Below, piece by piece: positions 1 through 8,639 of a stretch of 11,785 bases of DNA; position 1 is the stretch's first letter, and each line of letters opens with the position of its first letter. The notes under the pieces are model-generated. The model worked only from the letters and a program-made list of their open reading frames with translations, did no database searches and had not been told where the DNA came from. The DNA lies in assembly GCA_002344005.1 (NCBI GenBank), contig DDTD01000073.1:1-11785 (forward strand), written 5' to 3'. Origin of the DNA: Ignavibacteria bacterium UBA2373. GTDB taxonomy: Bacteria; Bacteroidota; Ignavibacteria; Kapaibacteriales; UBA961. The translations under genes were made by a program, and so were the position numbers.

Positions 1-47
1 CGCTATACCTATCCACTCTCAATTATTAAATAAGTAGTACTTATTCA

Positions 48-75
48 CTCCGACCGACATTACAGTCGGTCGGAG
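48..75. terminator. Perfect GC-rich hairpin upstream of the first gene
   Basis: An 11-bp perfect inverted repeat (CTCCGACCGAC / GTCGGTCGGAG) encloses the 6-nt loop ATTACA. It is strikingly GC-rich in AT-rich surroundings. It may be the terminator of a gene ending before the window. No clean U-tract follows in either direction: the plus side reads AATATTTCC and the minus side TGAATAAG. It ends 10 nt before the GGAG ribosome binding site of the next gene, so it could also be a structured 5' leader element of that gene. The two readings cannot be separated here. Confidence 0.5.
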
Positions 76-94
76 AATATTTCCGGAGATTGTT

Positions 95-3000
95 ATGAAA
101 TCTATATTTCTTTTTTTTGTGATAGTCTGTTTGCCACAAATAGTTTTTGCCCAAAAAGAATTAACACATTGGTTCAACGGCGTGCAGAATAAATGGATTA
201 AAGATAAATTTAGAGATACATTTATTATTATTTCCCCAATAGAGAGGAATTATTATAAAAATGGTAGAATTGTATCTACATTTTCTGATAAAGAAACGGG
301 AGAATTGCTCTTTACAACAACAGATGATGAAGTATATAATAGTAAATCTGAAAAGTTCTCTCAAGCGGAAAGATTTAGTAATGTGAATATTTCTTTGCCA
401 TATTCACAGCTTATTGTCCCATTCCCTGATGGCAGCCCGCAATTTTATATTTTTAATAATGGACCTTTCAAACAAGGCCAAAATGTAACACGTTTATGCT
501 ATTCTATTCTTGATATGCGAACAAGAGAAGGGAAAATGATAAAAAACAATATTATAGTACGTGATATGTTGCGTTTCCCTATTACAGGAATACAAGACTG
601 TGCGAATGGGGGATATTGGATTGTTATGCTTGATGATAATCTACAAGACTTTTATTCGTATCATATTACCAATAAAGGATTGGATACAAATCCCGTAATT
701 TCTTCTTTGAACAAGCCACTCGCAGATGTAGTTGATCATAGAGGTGCTGAATATATCTATACGAAAATTTCACCTGATGGAACAAAATTAGCCATTTTTG
801 TTGCACACAATCTTTTTTATGATAAAAATTCTGTACTTTATTTATGCGATTTTGATAGTAAGACAGGAAAGATCACGAATAAGAAAAAAATCAATAAAAC
901 ACCTGTAAGACTTAATAATTTTAGCTTTTCACCCAATAGTAAAGTTCTGTATTCAGGATCAAATTTGTTAAATTGGCCAAGTGTGTATCAATATGATTTA
1001 AGTAGTAATGATGAACTCACCATTCTCAATTCAGAACAAAAATTTACACCAATTGATTATCTTAGTAATTTTCGTTTCGGTCTTGAAATGAGACCTAATA
1101 AAAAAATATATATGTATGGCATTAGTGTTACCGATATAATGCATAATCCTAATGGTATTGGTACAGATTGTAATATTCAATACAGAGCTATTGTTGGTGA
1201 ACAGGGCATTGATGGCATTCCTCCCAATTATATGCAACATTATTTTTCCGATGATTATAAGGGTTATCCTTGTTTTGAGCCACGCGGCACACTTGACACC
1301 ATCTATGGTTGCATCAATACACCTTTACGTATTACACATCGTTATTCTGATGGCATTATTCTTTCTCGACAATGGTCTATTGATAGTGCAAACATTATTG
1401 AACAGAGAGATTCTTCCTGCCTTTTTTCCATAAACAAAACGGGAACGTATCGTATTCAATTATTCTGCAAAAGAAATTCCCGCATTGATACTTTACTAAC
1501 GTATGCCATTATCAATGATGCACAAGCACAAGCCGGAAAAGATACTATTATATGCGCAGGAACATCAATTAAAATTGGAACACAAGGTGAGCAAGGAACA
1601 ACATATAGATGGTATCCGACAAAGGGTTTAGACGATTATACGAAAGCAAATCCAACAGCAAGTCCAGACACAACAACGGAATATATTTTTGCTGTCATTA
1701 ATAAATATGGATGCAGCGCTTATGATACAATAAAAATCACGGTTGTTCCATCGGTTCAACCGACAATTACTCGCGATACTACATTGTGTGCATGGATTCC
1801 ATTACAATTACAAGCAGGCGGCGGCACAAAGTATGAATGGTTTCCCAAAAACGGATTAAATAATTATTTTATTGCCAATCCGATTGCAATGCCAAGCACA
1901 ACAATACGCTATAAAGTTGTTATTTCTAATGCCACTTGCACAGATTCCGCTTTTGTGACAATGACAATAAAAGATAATGAAAAAGCAGATGCGGGCAGAG
2001 ATAAAGAATTATGTGCAGGATTGTCTGTTAGACTCGGCACTAATAATAATCCGCAAGTAGAATATTCTTGGTCGCCTGCCGATTATTTGGATAATCCAAA
2101 AAGTGCAAACCCACTGTGCACGCCCGAAAAAAATATGCAATATATTCTCACAATAAAGAACAGCAATGGTTGTGAAAATTATGATACCGTCAATGTCACT
2201 TTGGGCGGTGAATTATCTGTCTTTGCAGGTGCAGACACAAGTGTTTGCGAAGGTGAACAAATACAATTAAACGCAAGCGGTGCAGAAAATTTCTCTTGGT
2301 CGCCTGCGGAAGGATTAAGTAATGCCACAATCGCAAATCCAATCTTTACAGGAACTTCCACCACACAATATATTGTCACAGGAAAATCAGGAAATTGCGA
2401 AGGTAAAGATACTATACTTGTTACTGTCAATGAAAAACCAATAATTATTACCTCTGAAAATAGAGAAATCTGTCTTGGTGATACAGTGCATTTATCAGCC
2501 AAAGGAGCTTTAGAATATTCTTGGTCACCTGCGGAAGGATTGAATAATGCGACTATTCCCAATCCGATATTTAACGGTACAAAAACCACAGAATATATTG
2601 TCACAGGGAAAAACGGAAATTGTTCCGACAGTAAAAAAGTCATCATTACAGTGAATGAAAAGCCGATAGTATCGGTATCAGAAAATAGAGAACTATGTGC
2701 GGGCGATACAGTTCATTTATCAGCCAAAGGAGCTACAGAATATTCTTGGTCACCTGCGGAAGGATTGAATAATCCCACAATTGCCAATCCAATATTTAAC
2801 GGTACAAAAACTACAGAGTATATTGTTACAGGAAAAACAGGAAATTGTTTTGACAGTAAAAAAATTCTTATTACAGTGAATGAAAAGCCGACAATATCGG
2901 TTTCAGAAAACAGAGAAATCTGTCTTGGCGATACAGTACATCTTCGTGCAAATAATGCTGATAATTATCTGTGGACACCGAGCACATATCTCAATAATGC

Positions 3001-3754
3001 GACTATTTCTAATCCGATAGCACAACCGACAGAAAATATCACTTATACCGTTCGTGGCACAAATGCTAATGGTTGTGATGAAGAAAAAACGATTTCCATA
3101 ACAATTAACAATGATCAAGAAAAAACAATTTCTTTGCAATTATCAGACACAGCACAGTATGCACCCGGGACTATTGTTCCAGTGAAAATAATTATTCCCG
3201 CAGGTCTTGCTCAAACGACAGTAACACTTAATTATGATCCATGTTGTGTGCGCTGTGACAGCATTTTTACACCGAACACAGGAATTTCCATCGTATTTCT
3301 TCGCAATAATGCACTTCGATTTACAAGTATTTCACCGAATAAAGAATCACGAGAAATTGTATTGCCTTGCACGATATATTTACCGCCTGATGGCAGAAAA
3401 AGCGAAAAATTCACACTTTCCGATATTATTCACAGCGAACAATGTCTTAATGTGCGTAGCAATAATGATGAAATTCTTTATGATCCGAGTTGTGCATGGC
3501 AATTTCGCGGTGTGCAACAAACGGGACGTTTCGGCATTGAATCTGACGGCACAATAGCCCGATTATACACGGGTTATGGCGGCGCAATTACCGTAAAAAT
3601 ATTCGATTTGACAGGCATGGAAGTATGGCATTATTCCTCACTATACAATTCCACCGACATACAAGAAATATCATTACCATCATTATCAAGCGGCATGTAT
3701 ATTATGCAAGCAAGTAATGGCGTTTGGCATGATGAATGTGTGATGATGAAGTAA
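95..3754 (+). CDS. Secreted multi-domain Ig/PKD-repeat protein with T9SS sorting domain
   Basis: A 1219-residue surface or extracellular protein. The ATG at 95 has GGAG at 85-88 (6-nt spacer) and opens a signal peptide ending near FAQ (about residue 19). Residues ~20-400 resemble the propeller-like N-terminal part of large Bacteroidota PKD/gliding-type proteins (GELLFTTTDDEVYN, SPDGTKLAIF, MRPNKKIYMYG). Residues ~478-1009 hold seven Ig/PKD-like repeats of 74-79 residues, starting near 478, 557, 631, 708, 783, 858 and 933. Each has an early Cys, a W-x-P core, an N-x-x-x-x-NP turn and usually a late Cys (e.g. NGC). Residues ~1014-1140 look cohesin-like (YAPGTIVPVKI, VTLNYDP). Residues ~1146-1219 form a type A T9SS tail (VKIFDLTGMEV, LSSGMYIMQ). 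A stalk-like binding or adhesion role is inferred; no catalytic motif was seen. It converges on the minus-strand gene at 3851. Confidence 0.9.
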   Translation: MKSIFLFFVIVCLPQIVFAQKELTHWFNGVQNKWIKDKFRDTFIIISPIERNYYKNGRIVSTFSDKETGELLFTTTDDEVYNSKSEKFSQAERFSNVNISLPYSQLIVPFPDGSPQFYIFNNGPFKQGQNVTRLCYSILDMRTREGKMIKNNIIVRDMLRFPITGIQDCANGGYWIVMLDDNLQDFYSYHITNKGLDTNPVISSLNKPLADVVDHRGAEYIYTKISPDGTKLAIFVAHNLFYDKNSVLYLCDFDSKTGKITNKKKINKTPVRLNNFSFSPNSKVLYSGSNLLNWPSVYQYDLSSNDELTILNSEQKFTPIDYLSNFRFGLEMRPNKKIYMYGISVTDIMHNPNGIGTDCNIQYRAIVGEQGIDGIPPNYMQHYFSDDYKGYPCFEPRGTLDTIYGCINTPLRITHRYSDGIILSRQWSIDSANIIEQRDSSCLFSINKTGTYRIQLFCKRNSRIDTLLTYAIINDAQAQAGKDTIICAGTSIKIGTQGEQGTTYRWYPTKGLDDYTKANPTASPDTTTEYIFAVINKYGCSAYDTIKITVVPSVQPTITRDTTLCAWIPLQLQAGGGTKYEWFPKNGLNNYFIANPIAMPSTTIRYKVVISNATCTDSAFVTMTIKDNEKADAGRDKELCAGLSVRLGTNNNPQVEYSWSPADYLDNPKSANPLCTPEKNMQYILTIKNSNGCENYDTVNVTLGGELSVFAGADTSVCEGEQIQLNASGAENFSWSPAEGLSNATIANPIFTGTSTTQYIVTGKSGNCEGKDTILVTVNEKPIIITSENREICLGDTVHLSAKGALEYSWSPAEGLNNATIPNPIFNGTKTTEYIVTGKNGNCSDSKKVIITVNEKPIVSVSENRELCAGDTVHLSAKGATEYSWSPAEGLNNPTIANPIFNGTKTTEYIVTGKTGNCFDSKKILITVNEKPTISVSENREICLGDTVHLRANNADNYLWTPSTYLNNATISNPIAQPTENITYTVRGTNANGCDEEKTISITINNDQEKTISLQLSDTAQYAPGTIVPVKIIIPAGLAQTTVTLNYDPCCVRCDSIFTPNTGISIVFLRNNALRFTSISPNKESREIVLPCTIYLPPDGRKSEKFTLSDIIHSEQCLNVRSNNDEILYDPSCAWQFRGVQQTGRFGIESDGTIARLYTGYGGAITVKIFDLTGMEVWHYSSLYNSTDIQEISLPSLSSGMYIMQASNGVWHDECVMMK
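2216..3121 (+). repeat. Four in-frame Ig-like repeat units with exact 225-bp period
   Basis: Within the first gene, units begin at 2216, 2441, 2666 and 2891, exactly 225 bp (75 codons) apart; the last is slightly longer. The second and third units are closest, with long near-identical DNA from the GATACAGT motif through the segment encoding YSWSPAEGLNN. The fourth unit's first strand (ENREICLGDTVHL) matches the second unit rather than its neighbour the third (ENRELCAGDTVHL), but its later part is different. This suggests duplication followed by local exchange between units. Three more divergent units precede this block (about 1526-2215). Confidence 0.9.
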
Positions 3755-3792
3755 AAAAAATCTCCCTCAATAAAAACATCTATTGGGGGAGA
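3753..3792 (-). terminator. Intrinsic terminator between convergent genes
   Basis: A 12-bp stem (3761-3772 with 3781-3792, one G-U type pair) has an 8-nt loop. Eight A residues at 3753-3760 become a U-tract immediately after the stem for minus-strand transcripts. It is therefore well placed to terminate the minus-strand gene ending at 3851. The hairpin also follows the plus-strand stop at 3754 directly, but no U-tract follows it on that strand. Confidence 0.8.
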
Positions 3793-3850
3793 AAAGTAAT
3801 ATGTAAAACAATACTATTTTTTATCATTAAGATATAATTCAACAGTATTT

Positions 3851-4534
3851 TTAGCGTGTTGTGACCACAAATCCGGCATCTTTCAAATAATTCGTAAATC
3901 CGACATTACTCAAAGAATCTCCACCGTTGTAATAGGTAAAAATATGAACTTTACCGATAGTTTTTGAACGCAAATCTATACCCGTAAATACCGGCAAAAC
4001 CGTTTTTTGTATTTCATCCAATGAAGCATTGCCAAAATTACCGATAATATAAAATTGTGCAAGGATTTTATCGCTTATCATAATATTCAACATTTTATCA
4101 GTAAGCTGAGCTTGTACCGTCGTTTGCGGCTGTTGTGCTTGAATAGCCGATTGCGCAATCAAATGTCCATATTCTGCCAAAGAAGTACATTGTTTATGAA
4201 AAGCAGTGCCGCTGATTACCATTTTTGTTTTCGTCGAATCTTCACCAATATCACTCATAATGCTCTGAGCCACTTTTCGTGCCTCATCGGTTTTCAAAGG
4301 CGAAAGAATTAGTGCATAAGAGCTGAACTCCGGCTTGGCTTTGCGCTTGGCAAGCACTTCGGAACGTTTGGGCAATACTCGGTAAAGCGACCCCAAAACC
4401 ACCGCTGTTATAGCCAACCCTGCATATAAGCCAAAAATGAGCAACCATCCTCTTTTTTTCACCGGCACACCGGAAAGCGGATTGTCTGTCTGCGATACAT
4501 CATTATTTCCCATAGACTTAAATGAAAATCCCAT
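3851..4534 (-). CDS. Single-pass membrane protein of unknown function
   Basis: A 227-residue protein I do not recognise. A short cytoplasmic N terminus ends in a basic patch (KKRG) before one transmembrane helix at about residues 29-51 (WLLIFGLYAGLAITAVVLGS). A basic linker follows (PKRSEVLAKRKAK), then about 160 soluble residues, probably periplasmic. The soluble part shows alternating strands and helices, with two stretches that could each be a small alpha/beta fold (YALILSPLKTDEARKVAQSI and FYIIGNFGNASLDEIQKTVL). No enzyme motif or sorting tail is visible. The ATG at 4534 lacks a strong Shine-Dalgarno; Met8 is a possible alternative start. It is transcribed divergently from the glycosidase-like gene, with 132 nt between the starts, and ends at the terminator at 3753-3792. 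The ORF is convincing; the function is open. Confidence 0.8.
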   Translation of the reverse strand: MGFSFKSMGNNDVSQTDNPLSGVPVKKRGWLLIFGLYAGLAITAVVLGSLYRVLPKRSEVLAKRKAKPEFSSYALILSPLKTDEARKVAQSIMSDIGEDSTKTKMVISGTAFHKQCTSLAEYGHLIAQSAIQAQQPQTTVQAQLTDKMLNIMISDKILAQFYIIGNFGNASLDEIQKTVLPVFTGIDLRSKTIGKVHIFTYYNGGDSLSNVGFTNYLKDAGFVVTTR

Positions 4535-4605
4535 AATTTTTCACAATATAATGAATGCTGATAATGCTTCACAAACGGACTGCACACGCCCTTGTTGTAC
4601 TTTGA

Positions 4606-4639
4606 TTGTTCGTCATAAGCAGCCAACCTTGTATTTTTG
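4606..4639 (+). promoter_or_regulatory. Bacteroidota-type promoter for the glycosidase-like gene
   Basis: TATTTTTG at 4632-4639 matches the -7 consensus TAnnTTTG. A TTG at 4606-4608 lies 23 nt upstream as a candidate -33 element. The start of transcription would fall near 4646, leaving a leader of about 20 nt with GGAG at 4658-4661. It is called by motif only. Confidence 0.5.
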
Positions 4640-4666
4640 AAGCACTCAATTCTATATGGAGAACTT

Positions 4667-7576
4667 ATGATACGCATTTCCATGACTTTGTGCATGCTGC
4701 TCTCAGCAATGCTTATGAATGCACAAACCTTACAAAGAGCGGTACCTTTTTCCATTCCGCCGCTCAAACCATTACAAACAAAAAATCTTTTTGTGCCCGA
4801 GAATGCTCCCATTGCGGGCTTTGTGACGGTAAAAGACGGACATTTTGCACTTCCTTCCGGCGAACGTTTGCGTCTATGGGGCACCACGCTCTATTATACG
4901 GCTTGCTTCCCTGATAGTGCCACGGCAATACGTTTGGCGCGTCAACTGCGTGAACTCGGTTGCAATGCAGTGCGCTTCTATGGAATGGATTTTCATAATT
5001 GGAATGAAGCCAGCTTTTTGAAACCCGGGACAAATTCCAATGAATTGGACGAAGCTCAAATGAAACGCTTCGACTGGTTTATTTTCCAATTAAAACAACA
5101 AGGAATATATGCCCTTTTGCATTTACACGGTGTGTGGCAACCGCGCTCCGGCGATGGTATTACCCGCAGTGACTCGATGCCGAGTGCCGGAAGAATAGTG
5201 AATTATTTTGATAAAAATTTTCAAAAAAAATTAAAAGATATATGGTGGAAATTTTTCTCTCACCTCAATCCTTATACAAAAAAAACCTTAGCCGATGAAC
5301 CAACGATTGCTTTGGCAACTATCACAACAGAAAATTCACTGTTTAATTATTGGATAAATAATTATTTCCATCCTCGACAAGGTGGCATCTTATCGTATCA
5401 TCATCGTCAAGTACTGGATTCCTTATTTAATAAATTTTTACAAAAAAAATATGGGAATACGGCTCAACTGAAAAAAGCATGGGAAGTCACATCAGATAAT
5501 ACGACCAATCTTGCTATGGACCCGGGATTTGAGGATATGTATTCATTTATTTGGAATACATCCGTGAATGGCAATTCTCCGGTACGTTTTCTATTTGAAC
5601 ATTCCGATTGTGAAAAAAGAAGCGGCACAACCTGTGCGGTCATGAAAGTGGGAGTTAAAGGAACAAGTCAAACCGATGCAAGAATTTACAATTCTACGGG
5701 AACAATTGAAAAATTACGTCTCTATGAATTACGTTTTTGGGCTAAGTCACAAAAAAATCGTATAATAACAAGCTCTGCCCCGGGTTCGGGAACATTTACG
5801 GCACAGCTAACCACCGAGTGGAAAGAATTTGTTTTCACCTACCGTTCCTCTGACAATTTCGTCGGTAATGGAAGAATTTATTTTAATGCAGGTGCCGATG
5901 ACGGTAATGTCTTTATTGATGATGTGTCGCTGAAATCAGCACCGGAAATCGGTTTAGCAGCAAATGAAAAAATAGAGAATGGTACAATAATTCGCTCTAA
6001 ATGGGATGATGTTGTCACTCGTAAGCGTATGGAAGATAATGTGGAATTTTATCAAACTATGCAACGTACTTATTATGATGAGATGTATTCGTATTTGAGA
6101 AAAGATTTGAACTGTAAATTTTTGCTCACAGGCGGCACATTATTTGTTCGTTTTAATGATATTCATTCTATGCAGGGTATGGATTTTACCATGGAAATGG
6201 AAGGATGGGACTTTAATCGCAATAGCGGAACATCGTGGTATATTGCCAATACACCACAATTATCGAATACGGGGGGTGGCACAATTCCCAATTTTGTTCG
6301 ACCCGCAATGAAGGATAAGCCCAATATACTTGGTTCATACACTATGCCATTTCCGTCTGCCCATCTTAATGAGATGATGACTCTTATTCCCAATTATGCA
6401 TCATATCAAGATATGGATGCCGTCTTTATGACATATTATTCCGGCAATAGAACCATTGCAAATTTAGAACGAGAATATGTGGATGACCGTTCATTTTATG
6501 AACAAAAAAGTGTGCCGACAATTACTGCCATGATGCCGACGGCAGCAACAGCATTCCGCTCGCAAAGAATTAGTCCCGCCGGAAAAACAATTACTCTCAA
6601 TCAAACAAAAGAAGCATTGCTTTATCCACAATTTTTCCAAAGAGGTTCATTTTGGATTGAAAATTCTGCCGATGCACGTATGCCACTTTTCCGGCAGGTA
6701 TATGTGGACTCCTTGGAAGCAAAAATACAAAGTTCACGTCCCCATACTGCTATAGCGGAATTAGCAAGTACGGTGGACACACGCAATTTAATTTCTGATA
6801 CCGAAGAATTATTATGGAATGTGGATGAGCGATTATTTACCGTCAATACCGACAGCTATAAATCTGCTTGCGGTTTATTATCGGGAAAAATAATTTCTAT
6901 TGATGATGTGCGTATGGAACGTATGGATAATGGGAAATATGGCGCAATTACATGGATGGCTGCCGATAAATCACAATCATTAACCACATCGCCGCTTTCT
7001 TTACTTACCGTCAGCACTCGTTCGGCTAATGGCGGTGCGGTGTGGTCAGGCGATACAAGCACTGCAACAGCATGGGGAACAGGACGCACGGAAATAGAAG
7101 CAATGACTATCAGAATCAGTTTTGCGGGCACGGGTGATTCCGTCTATATTTTTCCTTTAGATTCTGCCGGAAATCGTATCAATAAACAACGCATCGTGGC
7201 TACAAAATTAAGCAATGGAAAATTCAGTTTTGAAATTGATCAACAAAAAACAAAAACAATGTGGTATCATGTTGAGCAAAAAGGAAAAGTTTCGGGAATT
7301 GATTCCGACAATACATCTTCGTCTCTTCTCATTACCGCTCCTAACCCTGCCAAAGATATGATTCATTGCGTCATTTCTTTACCCAATAATAATGCGGAAG
7401 CGATGATTGTTCTTATTGACCAAAATGGTACGGAGCATATACTTTGGCGCGGCATAGGAAATGGTGCCGTTGAGCATCTTGCGCTTAATACACAGAATAT
7501 GCCATCGGGTATGTACACCGTTCAATTACGCTGTGGCACTGTGCAAGAACATCAAAAAACAATTATCATGAAATAG
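4667..7576 (+). CDS. Secreted glycoside hydrolase-like protein, possible pseudoenzyme, T9SS tail
   Basis: A 969-residue protein. I chose the ATG at 4667, not the in-frame TTG at 4637. GGAG lies 5 nt before 4667, a signal peptide (MIRISMTLCMLLSAMLMNAQ) starts there, and the TTG is inside the predicted -7 element. Residues ~40-280 and ~435-600 form a clan A (GH5-like) TIM-barrel pattern (FALPSGERLRLWGTT, LRELGCNAVRFYGMDFHNW). It is split by a CBM4/9-like beta-sandwich at ~283-426 (DPGFED ... VFIDDVSL). The acid/base Glu is likely E222 in TTENSLF, where relatives usually read NEN. Where relatives have a nucleophile Glu in SEYNHPFPN-like sequence, this protein reads GSYTMPFPS (Ser557), so hydrolysis may be lost. 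A C-terminal beta region and a type A T9SS tail follow (APNPAKD, MPSGMYTVQL, QKTIIMK). Polysaccharide binding or degradation outside the cell is inferred; family assignment is from memory of related sequences. Confidence 0.85.
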   Translation: MIRISMTLCMLLSAMLMNAQTLQRAVPFSIPPLKPLQTKNLFVPENAPIAGFVTVKDGHFALPSGERLRLWGTTLYYTACFPDSATAIRLARQLRELGCNAVRFYGMDFHNWNEASFLKPGTNSNELDEAQMKRFDWFIFQLKQQGIYALLHLHGVWQPRSGDGITRSDSMPSAGRIVNYFDKNFQKKLKDIWWKFFSHLNPYTKKTLADEPTIALATITTENSLFNYWINNYFHPRQGGILSYHHRQVLDSLFNKFLQKKYGNTAQLKKAWEVTSDNTTNLAMDPGFEDMYSFIWNTSVNGNSPVRFLFEHSDCEKRSGTTCAVMKVGVKGTSQTDARIYNSTGTIEKLRLYELRFWAKSQKNRIITSSAPGSGTFTAQLTTEWKEFVFTYRSSDNFVGNGRIYFNAGADDGNVFIDDVSLKSAPEIGLAANEKIENGTIIRSKWDDVVTRKRMEDNVEFYQTMQRTYYDEMYSYLRKDLNCKFLLTGGTLFVRFNDIHSMQGMDFTMEMEGWDFNRNSGTSWYIANTPQLSNTGGGTIPNFVRPAMKDKPNILGSYTMPFPSAHLNEMMTLIPNYASYQDMDAVFMTYYSGNRTIANLEREYVDDRSFYEQKSVPTITAMMPTAATAFRSQRISPAGKTITLNQTKEALLYPQFFQRGSFWIENSADARMPLFRQVYVDSLEAKIQSSRPHTAIAELASTVDTRNLISDTEELLWNVDERLFTVNTDSYKSACGLLSGKIISIDDVRMERMDNGKYGAITWMAADKSQSLTTSPLSLLTVSTRSANGGAVWSGDTSTATAWGTGRTEIEAMTIRISFAGTGDSVYIFPLDSAGNRINKQRIVATKLSNGKFSFEIDQQKTKTMWYHVEQKGKVSGIDSDNTSSSLLITAPNPAKDMIHCVISLPNNNAEAMIVLIDQNGTEHILWRGIGNGAVEHLALNTQNMPSGMYTVQLRCGTVQEHQKTIIMK

Positions 7577-7637
7577 AAAACGCTAATAATAGCTTTCTTA
7601 CAGTAAAGGGAATATCAGAAAAGATATTCCCTTTTTT
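7524..7637 (+). repeat. Direct repeat copy 1: gene 3' end plus terminator
   Basis: This segment covers the last 17 codons of the glycosidase-like gene, its stop and its terminator. It aligns without gaps to 9599-9712 at a constant offset of 2075. A hand count gives about 16 differences in 114 positions. Identity is highest over the coding end (two differences up to the stop) and the hairpin core. Confidence 0.9.
7605..7637 (+). terminator. Intrinsic terminator of the glycosidase-like gene
   Basis: A 12-bp perfect stem (AAAGGGAATATC at 7605-7616 with GATATTCCCTTT at 7623-7634) has a 6-nt AGAAAA loop, and the T run continues to 7637. It lies 28 nt after the stop codon. Confidence 0.85.
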
Positions 7638-7721
7638 ATGACACAATGTATGAATACGTCGCATTGTCAAGTAATTTTACAATATAGCAACACTTGCTCT
7701 ACTGTTTTATTTGGTATTGTC

Positions 7722-7752
7722 TTGAAGTATATATTTTCACATAATACATTTG
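7722..7752 (+). promoter_or_regulatory. Promoter for the NAD(P)-binding gene
   Basis: TACATTTG at 7745-7752 fits the Bacteroidota -7 consensus TAnnTTTG. TTG at 7722-7724 lies 20 nt upstream as the -33 element. The -7 element overlaps an inverted repeat (ATACA-N4-TGTAT, 7744-7757) that could bind a regulator. The leader from here to the GTG start is about 105 nt and contains two TTGCAA motifs 16 nt apart (7800 and 7816). Confidence 0.6.
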
Positions 7753-7793
7753 TGTATGTAGCGGAAGTTTTGTAGATTTGGGAGTAATAACAA
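7733..7793 (+). repeat. Duplicated promoter/leader, copy 1
   Basis: About 60 nt, matching 8640-8700 with one single-base gap before the TTTT run and another near the end. The stretch from 7738 through the -7 element to 7757 is identical in both copies. Shared downstream blocks include TAGATTTGG and TAATAA. Confidence 0.85.
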
Positions 7794-7864
7794 GATGCAT
7801 TGCAATAAAACAAAGTTGCAAAATGACAGGAATTAAATTTACGAACAGATAAAAAAGGTAATAC

Positions 7865-8530
7865 GTGAAAGTAATAATGACTGGGAGTTCAGGAATGATT
7901 GGAAAATTAGTCTTAATTAAATGCCTTAACTCAACCGAAATAACAGAAGTGATAAGTTTGGTTCGTAATCCGACAGGACAAAAGCATCATAAACTGACCG
8001 AAATTGTTATGACAAACTTTGAAGACTATTCAGCACAAAAAAATGTATTCAATGACATAAATATTGCTTTTTTCTGCTTAGGAGTTTATACGGGGAAGGT
8101 TTCTGATGACGTATTAAAAAAAGTTACAGTAACTTATGCAGTTGAGTTTGCCACGATATTAGAACAATATAGTCCTAATGCTACTATTTGTCTTCTTAGC
8201 GGTGCGGGGGCAGACAGGAAAGAAAAAAGTAAAACTTCATTTGCACTCTATAAAGGAATGGCAGAAAATCAAATTGCAAAACTGCAATTACAATTTTACA
8301 CTTTCAGACCTGCTTATATTTATCCCGTTGAGTCAAGACAAGAACCAAATATAGGATATACAATTATCAAAAAGCTGTATCCTGTTGTTAGATTATTAGG
8401 CGACAAATATAGCATCACATCAACACAATTAGCAAATGCAATGTTTAATGTCGGACTATATGGTGCAGACAAACAAATTTTAGAAAACCGAGACATTCTT
8501 CAACATATACACAGTGAGAAATACGGATAG
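7865..8530 (+). CDS. NAD(P)-binding Rossmann-fold (atypical SDR, TIP30/NmrA-like) protein
   Basis: A 221-residue cytoplasmic protein. The GTG start at 7865 has an AAAAAAGG ribosome binding site (7851-7858) 6 nt upstream and begins at the Rossmann fold itself. The dinucleotide-binding glycine motif is TGSSGMIG (G7, G10, G13). Further family signs are SLVRNP after the second strand, the strand ICLLSGAGAD (S112), LYKGMAENQ (Y129-K130) and FRPAYIYP at 148-154. These resemble the atypical short-chain dehydrogenases around COG0702 and TIP30, which bind NAD(P)H but often have unclear substrates. The classical YxxxK pair is not obvious, so redox activity is uncertain. It shares a leader with the next gene, which starts 183 nt after its stop, and could be co-regulated with it. 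Confidence 0.85.
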   Translation: MKVIMTGSSGMIGKLVLIKCLNSTEITEVISLVRNPTGQKHHKLTEIVMTNFEDYSAQKNVFNDINIAFFCLGVYTGKVSDDVLKKVTVTYAVEFATILEQYSPNATICLLSGAGADRKEKSKTSFALYKGMAENQIAKLQLQFYTFRPAYIYPVESRQEPNIGYTIIKKLYPVVRLLGDKYSITSTQLANAMFNVGLYGADKQILENRDILQHIHSEKYG

Positions 8531-8611
8531 CAGAGTAGCTGCACTCATAGAACATCTGATATGCTTCCTCTAAGTATAAATCATCGGTCTTTTGGGAAAG
8601 ACAACAAATAT

Positions 8612-8630
8612 TAGATAGTAGGTATCTACT
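8612..8630. promoter_or_regulatory. Candidate operator palindrome upstream of the transporter gene
   Basis: Two overlapping inverted repeats occur here: TAGATA-N5-TATCTA (8612-8628) and AGTAG-GTAT-CTACT (8617-8630). They lie where the -33 region of the downstream promoter would be, and copy 1 of the leader has no equivalent. A regulator binding here could block transcription of the transporter. It is called by symmetry and position only. Confidence 0.4.
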
Positions 8631-8639
8631 TACTATAAA

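Noticed and set aside
2179..2646. A 155-codon open frame on the minus strand
   Set aside because: It is antisense to the Ig-like repeats and is itself repetitive only because they are. It has no independent domain or start signal.
2216..3121. Regular spacing suggesting a CRISPR-like array
   Set aside because: The units are 225 bp, translate in frame and encode Ig-like domains. There are no short identical repeats separated by unique spacers.
4637..4666. In-frame TTG start giving a protein ten residues longer
   Set aside because: The TTG lies inside the likely -7 promoter element. The ATG at 4667 has GGAG at proper spacing and begins a typical signal peptide.
4459..4887. A 142-codon open frame on the minus strand across the divergent promoter region
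   Set aside because: It overlaps the starts of two well-supported genes and the promoter region between them, and its sequence has no recognisable protein features.
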